DNA of 6,941 nucleotides, from assembly GCA_002411015.1 (NCBI GenBank), contig DHPY01000120.1, positions 7,177 through 14,117 of the forward strand. The letters are read 5' to 3'. How positions within the stretch are numbered: position 1 is the stretch's first letter; each line of letters begins with the position of its first letter. This DNA comes from Armatimonadetes bacterium UBA5352 (GTDB lineage Bacteria; Armatimonadota; Zipacnadia; Zipacnadales; UBA5352). The notes below the pieces were generated by a model. It did not search any database. It was not told the DNA's origin and was given only the letters and a program-made list of their open reading frames with translations. Shown here piece after piece: positions 1 to 6,300 of this stretch. The position numbers were made by a program, and so were the translations under genes.

Positions 1-30
1 CCGCCCCCGTCACTTTTTACGCACTTCGGT
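1..30. other. Sequence just downstream of the fucosidase gene
   Basis: Thirty bases follow the fucosidase stop in its transcription direction. They contain a short A-run on the minus strand but no hairpin or gene start that I can support. The stretch is too short to tell whether transcription continues. Confidence 0.3.
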
Positions 31-1731
31 TCACACCGGCACCAGCCGCACCTCTGCCAGTGTGCACTCGGATGCCTCGCCGAGGGCGTCGAGGCGCAGG
101 GCCAGCCTCTGGCGGCCCGCCTCGGCGAAGGTCACCGTGCCGAGCGTTGTCGTGTACTCCGGGAAGTACTGCGCCCGCGGGGTGTTCACGCGTTCGTCGA
201 GCGTGAGCGTGCCCGCAAGCTCCTCACCCGCGACCTGCGCAGTGACCGTCTGCCCGGACTGCGGGTCATGGCGGTGCGCCCATGAGCCGAGCACCGCGCG
301 CACCTCGCACTCCGCCGCCTCCGGCACCAGGAACTCCCACGAGAGGGCGCTACCGGTCGCGCTCCAGCCGCGCACTGAGCCGCCACGATCGATCTGCGCG
401 TCGCCCGCCGCCGAGAGGTCCCCGAGGTAGCCGGGCAGCACGATCGCGCCCGAACTCTGCGGCGCGGGCGTCGCGTCCACCTCAAGCTCGCCCTCGAACT
501 CCACCTGCACGACCGTGACCGGCTCATCCGGGCACTCGGCGGGCAGGTCAACCGAGAGCATGTGCAGCTTCGCCTGCGGCTCATAGGTCTGCGCCACATG
601 AAGCTCGGCATCCGGATCGGAGAGCAGCGTTGCGCGGGTGACGGTGTTGCACAGGCCCGCGATGCTTACGCAGCCCGGCCACTCGTACATGTGCAGGAAG
701 AGTTTTCCAGAAGGGCCGGGCTTGACGGTCACGCGCCCCCACTCGAACTCCCACGGCCACGGGTTCGGCTGCGTCGCGTAGATCGCCTCCCCGTTCACGT
801 CCATCCACGCGCCGATCTCCTCCAGCCGCCGCACGCTCTCGGGCGGGATGATGCCCTCCGCGGTCGGGCCTACGTTGAGCAGGTAGTTCACGCCCTTGCT
901 CGCGAGGTCCACCAGCAGCTTCAGCAGTGTTTCGGTGGACTTCCAGTTCTCATCGTCCACCTTGAAGCCCCAGGTGTCGTTGATCGTCGCCGGCGTCTCC
1001 CAGTCACCCTTCACCGGCCCGCGCGGGATCTGATTGTCGCCCAGCGAGGAGTAGTCGCCCTTCTCGTTGCCCACCCGCCCGTTCACGAGGCACTTTGGCT
1101 GCAGCTCATGCACGAGGTCCACCAGCGACTGGCTCTGCTCGGGGTTGATCGCCACCGGCGTGTCGAACCAGATCAGCCCGATCGGCCCGTACTGTGTCAG
1201 TAGCTCGCGCACCTGCGGCTTCGCCTTCTCCTCGAGGTACGCGGCGAACTCCTCCTCCGCGACGGTCTTCGTGTGCCAGTTATCGGCGCGATCCCAGTGC
1301 CCCTCACCGCCCGGGTGATGCCAGTCCTGCGCCTGGGAGTAGTAGAAGCACAGCTTGATGCCGTGCCGCTCGCAGGCCTCCGCGAGATCGGCCATGACGT
1401 CGTGCGCGTACGGGGTGGCGTCCACGATGTCGTACTCGCTGGAGGGCGAGTCGAACATCGCGAAGCCATCGTGGTGCTTCGCGGTGATGGTGAGGTAGCG
1501 CATTCCTGCGCGGTCCGCCAGCGAGACCCACTCCTCGGCGTCGAACTTCACCGGGTTGAACTGCCCCGCCAGCTTCTCGTACTCCTCGACCGGGATCTTC
1601 CCGTTGTACATGACCCACTCGCCGAGGGAGGGTACGAACTCGCCCTTCCAACGGCCCGCGGCCACGGCGTAGATCCCCCAGTGGATGAACATCCCGAAGC
1701 GCGCCTCGCGCCACCATTGCATATCAGGCAT
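31..1731 (-). CDS. GH29 alpha-L-fucosidase, cytoplasmic, with C-terminal beta-sandwich extension
   Basis: Retaining glycoside hydrolase expected to release terminal alpha-L-fucose from glycans. The 566-residue protein opens directly with the GH29 barrel: FGMFIHWG at residues 12-19, KHHDGF at 85-90, and GLIWFD at 185-190, where D190 is the predicted nucleophile. WETPATINDTWG at 244-255 and LLNVGPTAEG at 284-293 are further GH29 signatures. The acid/base is not certain; E245 is a candidate. The barrel ends near 320. Residues about 330-415 fit the family's C-terminal beta domain, and 420-566 look like an added beta-rich, carbohydrate-binding-like module (GWSATGSALSWEFLVP at 455-470), making it longer than a minimal GH29. 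There is no signal peptide, so it probably acts on imported oligosaccharides. The ATG at 1731 is chosen because GGAGG lies 5 nt upstream; M4 is a weaker alternative. The stop is TGA. Family assignment is secure; substrate linkage cannot be read from sequence. Confidence 0.96.
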   Translation of the reverse strand: MPDMQWWREARFGMFIHWGIYAVAAGRWKGEFVPSLGEWVMYNGKIPVEEYEKLAGQFNPVKFDAEEWVSLADRAGMRYLTITAKHHDGFAMFDSPSSEYDIVDATPYAHDVMADLAEACERHGIKLCFYYSQAQDWHHPGGEGHWDRADNWHTKTVAEEEFAAYLEEKAKPQVRELLTQYGPIGLIWFDTPVAINPEQSQSLVDLVHELQPKCLVNGRVGNEKGDYSSLGDNQIPRGPVKGDWETPATINDTWGFKVDDENWKSTETLLKLLVDLASKGVNYLLNVGPTAEGIIPPESVRRLEEIGAWMDVNGEAIYATQPNPWPWEFEWGRVTVKPGPSGKLFLHMYEWPGCVSIAGLCNTVTRATLLSDPDAELHVAQTYEPQAKLHMLSVDLPAECPDEPVTVVQVEFEGELEVDATPAPQSSGAIVLPGYLGDLSAAGDAQIDRGGSVRGWSATGSALSWEFLVPEAAECEVRAVLGSWAHRHDPQSGQTVTAQVAGEELAGTLTLDERVNTPRAQYFPEYTTTLGTVTFAEAGRQRLALRLDALGEASECTLAEVRLVPV

Positions 1732-1736
1732 AGCGG

Positions 1737-1741
1737 CCTCC
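1737..1741 (-). promoter_or_regulatory. Ribosome binding site of the fucosidase gene
   Basis: On the minus strand this reads GGAGG, 5 nt before the ATG at 1731. It fixes that start over the in-frame ATG three codons later. It lies outside the palindrome that begins at 1757, so folding of that element would not directly cover it. Confidence 0.8.
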
Positions 1742-1776
1742 AGTTGTCAGCATTTCCGTTTGGAGGGGCCGGAGAG

Positions 1777-1800
1777 GGCGAGATCGCCGTTTATCTCGCC
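1777..1800. repeat. Perfect 8-bp hairpin inside the left half of the nested palindrome
   Basis: GGCGAGAT (1777-1784) is followed by an 8-nt loop and its exact complement ATCTCGCC (1793-1800). It abuts the outer arm on its left and the central hairpin on its right with no unpaired bases. Its loop carries CGTTT (1788-1792), complementary to AAACG (1873-1877) in the loop of the symmetric hairpin on the other side. Confidence 0.8.
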
Positions 1801-1863
1801 CGACGCCGGCCCGGTCGTTTGTCGTTGCGCCGAACGACGACGACAACGGTCGGGCCGGCATCG
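1801..1863. repeat. Long central hairpin of the nested palindrome
   Basis: Its core is a perfect 9-bp repeat, GCCGGCCCG (1805-1813) with CGGGCCGGC (1851-1859). CGA 1801-1803 pairs with TCG 1861-1863 across one mismatch. Inward pairing continues through 1816-1819 with 1845-1848 and, after bulged T1820, 1821-1825 with 1840-1844. Three non-Watson-Crick positions in the stem are G-T in the plus sense, so they would be G-U in a plus-strand RNA but A-C in a minus-strand RNA. Confidence 0.8.
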
Positions 1864-1865
1864 CG

Positions 1866-1886
1866 GAGCCGCAAACGACGCGCCTC
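1866..1886. repeat. Weaker hairpin in the right half of the nested palindrome
   Basis: GAGCCGC (1866-1872) pairs with GCGCCTC (1880-1886) apart from one C-C mismatch, with loop AAACGAC (1873-1879). It occupies the position symmetric to the 1777-1800 hairpin and is the least certain of the three inner stems. Confidence 0.5.
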
Positions 1887-1924
1887 TCGCTCTCCGGCCC
1901 CTCCAGAACGACCTGGAACGACCG

Positions 1925-3088
1925 TTACAGCTCAATGACCTCCAGGAACTTGTCTGAGAGCATCTCCACGCCGTCGCAGGTGACCACGACGCCATCCTCC
2001 CACCGGAGGCCGAACTGACCCTTCTTGTAGAGGAAGGTGTCCACCTGGTAGGTCATGTTCTCGAGCAAGTCGTACGTCGAGCTGCTCTCCATCCACGGCC
2101 GCTCGACCTCCATCATGCCGATCGAGTGGCACGGGCCGTAGAGCAGGTACTGCGCGAAGCCCTTCTCCTCGAGGAACTGCTCGAACTTCACGACCACCTC
2201 AGCCGCGGGGACGCCTGCCTGCATGAACTCCATCGTCTTGTAGTGCGCCTCCAGGCCAACCTCGACCAGCTCGCGCATATCCGCGGGCATCGAGCCGATG
2301 CACACCGGGCGCCCCACGGAGGACGAGTAGCCCGCCACCAGCGCGCCCACGTTGAGCTGGATCATCTCGCCCGCCTTCAGCACCTTCGGGCTCGGGCGGC
2401 CGATCGCGTGGGTGCTGGCGTCGCCGGAGAGCACGTAGGTCGGGTGGCCCTCGTACTCCGCGCCCTCGGCGTACATGGCGCCCTGGGCGATGCCGACCAC
2501 CTGCTGCTCCGTCATCCCGGCCTCCATCTCGTTGAGGACCTTCTCGGTCGCGATCTCGCTGATCCGGAAGGCCTCCCGCATGCAGGCAAGCTCGTTCTCA
2601 GACTTGACCATCCGCATGTCGGTGAGCAGGTCATCGGCCTTGACCACCTCGGCCTCACCCGCGCCATCGACGATGGCCTCGTAGAGCGGCACTCCGAGGA
2701 TGGGCATCCCGGCAATGCCGATGCGCTTGACATCGGCGCCGAGCGCGTCGAAGACATCGCTGAAGGTCGCCAACTCCATGCCCGGGTAGTCCGGCTCCGC
2801 GGACTCGCGGTACTGAAGCAGCTGCATGATCCGCGGGATGCGGCTCCGGCCCTGCGCGAAGGTGAGCGATTCCGGACCGATCAGCAGGATGGGATCGCCC
2901 TCGCGCCCGATGGCGACTCCACCGGTCTCAAAGAGCGGCCAGTAGTCTGAGAGGTAGCGCACGTTCGCGGGGTCGGCCTCGTGGCCGTGCGCGATGACGA
3001 CATCAATGTCGCGCTCATCCATCTTCTGTTGCAGCGTCTGCCACCGCTGCTTGAACTCCGAATCGGGGATCCGTGGCGTGTGTGCCAT
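1925..3088 (-). CDS. M24-family (Xaa-Pro peptidase / creatinase-like) protein with altered metal site
   Basis: The 387-residue protein has the two-domain layout of aminopeptidase P, prolidase and creatinase. An N-terminal creatinase-type domain covers about 10-160 and a pita-bread domain about 165-387. Family landmarks are IQLNVGALVAGY (243-254), YGPCHSIGMMEVERP (317-331), QVDTFLY (348-354) and GLRWEDGVVVT (360-370). Aligned by eye to the five M24 metal ligands (D, D, H, E, E), it has N246, S257, H321, D350 and E364. The two N-terminal aspartates are therefore gone and one glutamate is shortened to aspartate. H227 may be the conserved active-site histidine. A normal dinuclear peptidase site looks unlikely; creatinase, a member of this fold, works without metal. 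The substrate is unknown and creatinase activity is not claimed. There is no signal peptide or membrane segment. The start at 3088 is supported by an AGGAGG upstream; the stop is TAA. Confidence 0.9.
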   Translation of the reverse strand: MAHTPRIPDSEFKQRWQTLQQKMDERDIDVVIAHGHEADPANVRYLSDYWPLFETGGVAIGREGDPILLIGPESLTFAQGRSRIPRIMQLLQYRESAEPDYPGMELATFSDVFDALGADVKRIGIAGMPILGVPLYEAIVDGAGEAEVVKADDLLTDMRMVKSENELACMREAFRISEIATEKVLNEMEAGMTEQQVVGIAQGAMYAEGAEYEGHPTYVLSGDASTHAIGRPSPKVLKAGEMIQLNVGALVAGYSSSVGRPVCIGSMPADMRELVEVGLEAHYKTMEFMQAGVPAAEVVVKFEQFLEEKGFAQYLLYGPCHSIGMMEVERPWMESSSTYDLLENMTYQVDTFLYKKGQFGLRWEDGVVVTCDGVEMLSDKFLEVIEL

Positions 3089-3094
3089 GATCTG

Positions 3095-3103
3095 TCTCCT
3101 CCT
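3095..3103 (-). promoter_or_regulatory. Ribosome binding site of the M24 gene
   Basis: The minus strand reads AGGAGGAGA. The AGGAGG core (3098-3103) is 9 nt from the ATG at 3088, and the overlapping GGAGA register (3095-3099) is 6 nt away. This strong match supports the chosen start. Confidence 0.8.
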
Positions 3104-3111
3104 CGTACGAG
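3102..3111. promoter_or_regulatory. Perfect 10-bp palindrome overlapping the M24 ribosome binding site
   Basis: CTCGTACGAG is fully symmetric and overlaps the 5' edge of the AGGAGG motif of the M24 gene, so a bound protein could affect expression. A second copy occurs at 6093-6102 inside the plus-strand gene, which weakens the case for a specific operator. Confidence 0.25.
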
Positions 3112-3201
3112 CGTCACGCTCAATCTATGCCTGATGGCGCAGCGACTGTGCCAGGAAGGTTCCCCGGGGGTCGCTCGAAACCTGCGCGCGAGTGCGGAAG
3201 T

Positions 3202-3215
3202 GTATCGGAGGATAC
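3202..3215. promoter_or_regulatory. Inverted repeat GTATC-N4-GATAC in the divergent gap
   Basis: Five-base arms separated by GGAG lie near the middle of the divergent intergenic region, where a dimeric regulator could reach both promoters. The arms are short and chance is a real explanation. Confidence 0.2.
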
Positions 3216-3333
3216 CCGCTCCAGCGCGGCGAATTACCCGACGGGGCGCGGCGCGGAAGGACTTCGCGCTTCGGGGCCGAAAGACCGTTCCTCGCACGAG
3301 ATGATGATGCCTTGGGGTGGATTACCTGGGTTG

Positions 3334-6300
3334 ATGACACTTTCCGAGCTTGTGACAATCACCGGGCTGCTGGACAGCTTCCAGCTCAACGAAGCGGCTC
3401 TGCTGCGCAGGCAACTCCTGGGGGAGCCCGGGATTGAGGCCCTTGAGCGGCTGGATGCGGTGCTCTCGGCCTACATCCTCGAGGACCCCGAGGGCGATGA
3501 GGCGCTGGGCACGATCCTCGGCAGCCTCGCGCGCAACGATGGCAAGGGTGACGGCTTCCTCCTCAGCGGCCCGGCGGGCGCGGGGAAGTCGCATCTGCTG
3601 GGCACGCTCCTGTTGCTGGGGGGCTCCGACCTGGCGCGCCGCCGCCTCGCGCGGAAGAAGACCAGCCTTGCCCATCCGCTGAAGGTCCTGCATGACAACG
3701 CGCCGCTGCTGGTTGTGCCGCTGCCGCTGGAGGAGCACTCGGGGCGGGATGAGCTGCTCGAGGACATCATCTTCGAGCGCACTGAGTGGGAGCTGCGCAG
3801 GCCACCCTTCGAGATCGTGGTGCCGCTCTCGCAGCACTCGTACGCACTTGAGCTGATCGAGCGCCACGTCGCCCCGCGCTTCGAGGCCGAGCTTGACGCC
3901 TACACCGCCGAGCGCTCCAGCCGGGAGGAGACCTGGCGCGAACTCCGCGCGCGGGACGAGGAGACCGCGGTCCGCATCGGCCACCAGTTCGCACAGTCGA
4001 TGAACTACCCGCTGGACTTCCGGCAGTCGCGCGTGGAGCGGATGGCGCGTCTGCTGGAGGTCGTGGACGGCAAGCAGATCTCCGGCGTGATCTACCTGAT
4101 CGACGACCTCGGCGACTTCCTCGCCTCGGTGGACACGAAGGCGATGCAGGGAGACCTGGTCTTCCTCGAGTTCCTCGCGCATCGCGGCAAGATCGCGCCG
4201 CTCTGGACCGTCGCGGACCTTGAGGTGCCGCTGCGGGAGATCCCGGGCGTGGACGTGCCGCTGGCGCGCCGCATCTCCGACCTCTACCGCGGCGGGCTCG
4301 CGCTGTCCTCGGCGCATATCCGCTGGGTGGTCGCGAACGCCGTGCGGCCCGCGTCGGCGGAGGCCTGCGGGCGCGCGCTTGACGAGATGGTGCGGGCGCA
4401 CGAAGAGGCCTTCGGAGCGGAGATCACGGCCGAGGAGGTGGTTGGGAGCTTCCCTCTTCAGCCGCTGGCCGCCCGCTGCGCTGAGGAGATCGGCGTGCGC
4501 GCGCTCGGCCGAGCGGACGGGCTGCTGACCGTGCTGCGCGATGCCTCCGAGGCGGGCCTGCTCGCGGAGCGCTCGCATCTGCAGCCGCTCACGGTGGCCG
4601 ATGTCTTCGAGCTGCTGCGACCGCAGCTTCGCTCGACCCCCGACGCGGCCCCCTACCTCGGCCAGGCGCTGGAGTACTACGAGGCACACGCGCCGGAAGT
4701 CTACCCGGCGAAGCCCGATCTGCTGCGGCAGGTCGTGCGGGTGCTGATCGCTTTGCGCCTCGCCAACCTCTGGCCGGGTGAGGCTGAGCTTCGGAGGGCG
4801 TTGGGTCTCACCGCGGAGGGCAAGCCGGTGGTGGAGCAGGCCGAACTGCGCGATCTGCTGGAGGCCGCGCGGCTGCACGGGCGCTTCATCGAGGTCCGGC
4901 GCGGGCGCGAGGAGACTGAGGATGTTTACTACGTCGAGGTGCACACGCCGATCGGCGACACCCTCCGTGAGCGGCTGTCGCTCGCGCGCGAGAGCATCGG
5001 GCGGGACGACCCGCGGCTGATGCACACCGCCGTCGCGCACGCCGGCCCCGGCGTGCCGCTGGCGGAGCTTGCCGAGGGGGCGCTGCTGGAGGTGCACTGG
5101 CGCAACACCGCGCGCGCGGTCGCCGCAGCCCTCGGCAGCGTGCAGTCGCTCGATGAGCTTGGCATTGACCGGCGCGTGCAGGAGCTGAGCGGCCCGGAGA
5201 CGATCGCGACCGTGCACCTGCACGTGGCGACGCTGCTGTCATCCGAGCAGCAGAAGGCGCGCTGGAAGGAGATCACCGACGGGACGCTCGCGGGCCGCTG
5301 GTCCGCCTCGATCCTCTGCTGGCTGCCACGGCCGCTGCATGAGCGCGAGCTCGATGTGCTGCGCGACTGCGCGGCGTGCCGGCTGCTGCTCAGCCAGCGG
5401 CAGACCCTGGAGCAGGAGCGCGGCCTGGCGCAGCGTCTCGAGGAGGAGGAGGCGCGGCTGGGCGCGCAGGTGCGCGAGGTGGTCCGCGCGGCCTACTACG
5501 AGGGCTCAGTGCAGGCGAGCTTCGGCGAGGCGGTCTCCAGCGGCGAGCTGGCCGGGATGGATGGCGACTGGCGCACCGCGACCAACGCCATCGCGGGATG
5601 GGCGCTTGACCGTACCTTCCCGGAGTTCGCGAGGATAGCGCCGCGGCAGTTCCTCGCCGAGCGCGAGCAGATAGACCTGCTCGTGGATGAGTTCATCCGC
5701 CCCGGAGGCGCCATCCCCGACCCCGAGTCGCGGCTGGCGACGCTCATCGAGGCCTTCATGATGCCGCTCGGGCTCGCGCGGCGCGACAAACCCGGCTGGG
5801 TGCTGGACATCGGCCGCTCGGCCGCCGCCGAGGAGGTCATGCAGCGGATCCGGGCGCGCGACCAGACGCCGGAGACCGAACGCGGCAGGCCGCTTATCTG
5901 CGCCGACCTCGCCGAGCACCTGCTCAAGTCGGAGCTTGGGCTGCCGCCGCAGATGTTCGAGCTGCTCATCGCCGCACTGATCCGCCGCGGCTACCTGATG
6001 GCGCTCGATGAGCGTGGGAAGCCGGTGCGGCTGGAGAACATCCCGACGCCGATCGCCCGCTACCTCCAGCAGGTCGCGCGCCCGGCGCTGCTCTCGTACG
6101 AGCAGTGGCAGATGCTCTCGCGCCTGACGCGCATCGTCTTCGACCAGGCGATCAGCCACCCGGACCACGCCGCGCAGGCCATCGTCTGGGAGGCGCTGGT
6201 CGAGGCGCGGGAGGAGTGGCTCGGGCGCGTTGACCGGCTGCGCGCAGAGGTGGATGAGCTGCGCAACCGGCTCGATCAGCCGCGTGATTCCTGGAGCGAA

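Larger units (their letters stand above)
1757..1910. repeat. 154-nt nested palindrome able to form a multi-branched fold
   Basis: The outer arms include a perfect 15-bp inverted repeat, 1762-1776 against 1890-1904 (GGAGGGGCCGGAGAG and its complement). The pairing extends outward through T1761-A1905 and CGTT 1757-1760 with AACG 1907-1910, with G1906 bulged. Inside are three hairpins: 1777-1800, 1801-1863 and 1866-1886. The central one is nearly centred on the axis of the outer palindrome, so the element is either one long imperfect hairpin or a four-way junction. It begins 14 nt after the stop of the M24 gene and ends 25 nt before the start of the fucosidase gene. No U-tract follows the stem on the minus strand, so it is not a textbook intrinsic terminator. 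It could be a palindromic mobile element of MITE or REP type, a structured RNA, or a transcription or processing barrier. No clear target-site duplication or coding capacity is seen. Confidence 0.85.
3089..3333. promoter_or_regulatory. Divergent intergenic region between the M24 gene and the BREX-like gene
   Basis: This roughly 245-bp gap separates a minus-strand gene from a plus-strand gene and should contain both promoters. I see no convincing pair of sigma-70 boxes. A weak minus-strand -10 candidate, CATAGATT, lies near 3122-3129. Three small symmetric sequences are present: CTCGTACGAG at 3102-3111, GTATC-N4-GATAC at 3202-3215, and an imperfect hairpin at about 3251-3269 (GCGCGGAAG/CTTCGCGC). 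Any of these could be operator or leader structure, but each is short. No convincing small ORF is present. Confidence 0.45.

Noticed and set aside
562..1203. 213-codon open frame on the plus strand
   Set aside because: Antisense to the GH29 gene, with no recognisable motif or ribosome binding site.
1757..1910. Integron attC site
   Set aside because: The element is an imperfect palindrome of plausible size, but its ends do not show the RYYYAAC and GTTRRRY core sites, and no integrase is present.
1757..1910. Simple rho-independent terminator of the M24 gene
   Set aside because: The stem is well placed 14 nt after the stop, but no T-run follows on the minus strand and the branched structure is much larger than a terminator. 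A role in stopping transcription is not excluded.
1732..1924. CRISPR array or tandem repeat
   Set aside because: GTCGTT-like words recur here, but at irregular spacing and in both orientations; they are arms of the palindrome.
2126..2950. 274-codon open frame on the plus strand
   Set aside because: Antisense to the M24 gene; its product is rich in H, L, R and A with no domain, while the M24 frame has clear family signatures.
3322..5223. 633-codon open frame on the minus strand
   Set aside because: It lies wholly antisense to the plus-strand ATPase, whose frame holds Walker motifs and is open for 1202 codons. The antisense translation is rich in R, A, L, H and Q with no recognisable motif, as expected from GC-rich third positions.
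5368..5379. CAAC (residues 679-682 of the ATPase) as a zinc site
   Set aside because: It lies in a predicted helix followed by hydrophobic residues, without the glycines or second cysteine pair of a zinc ribbon; probably coincidental.
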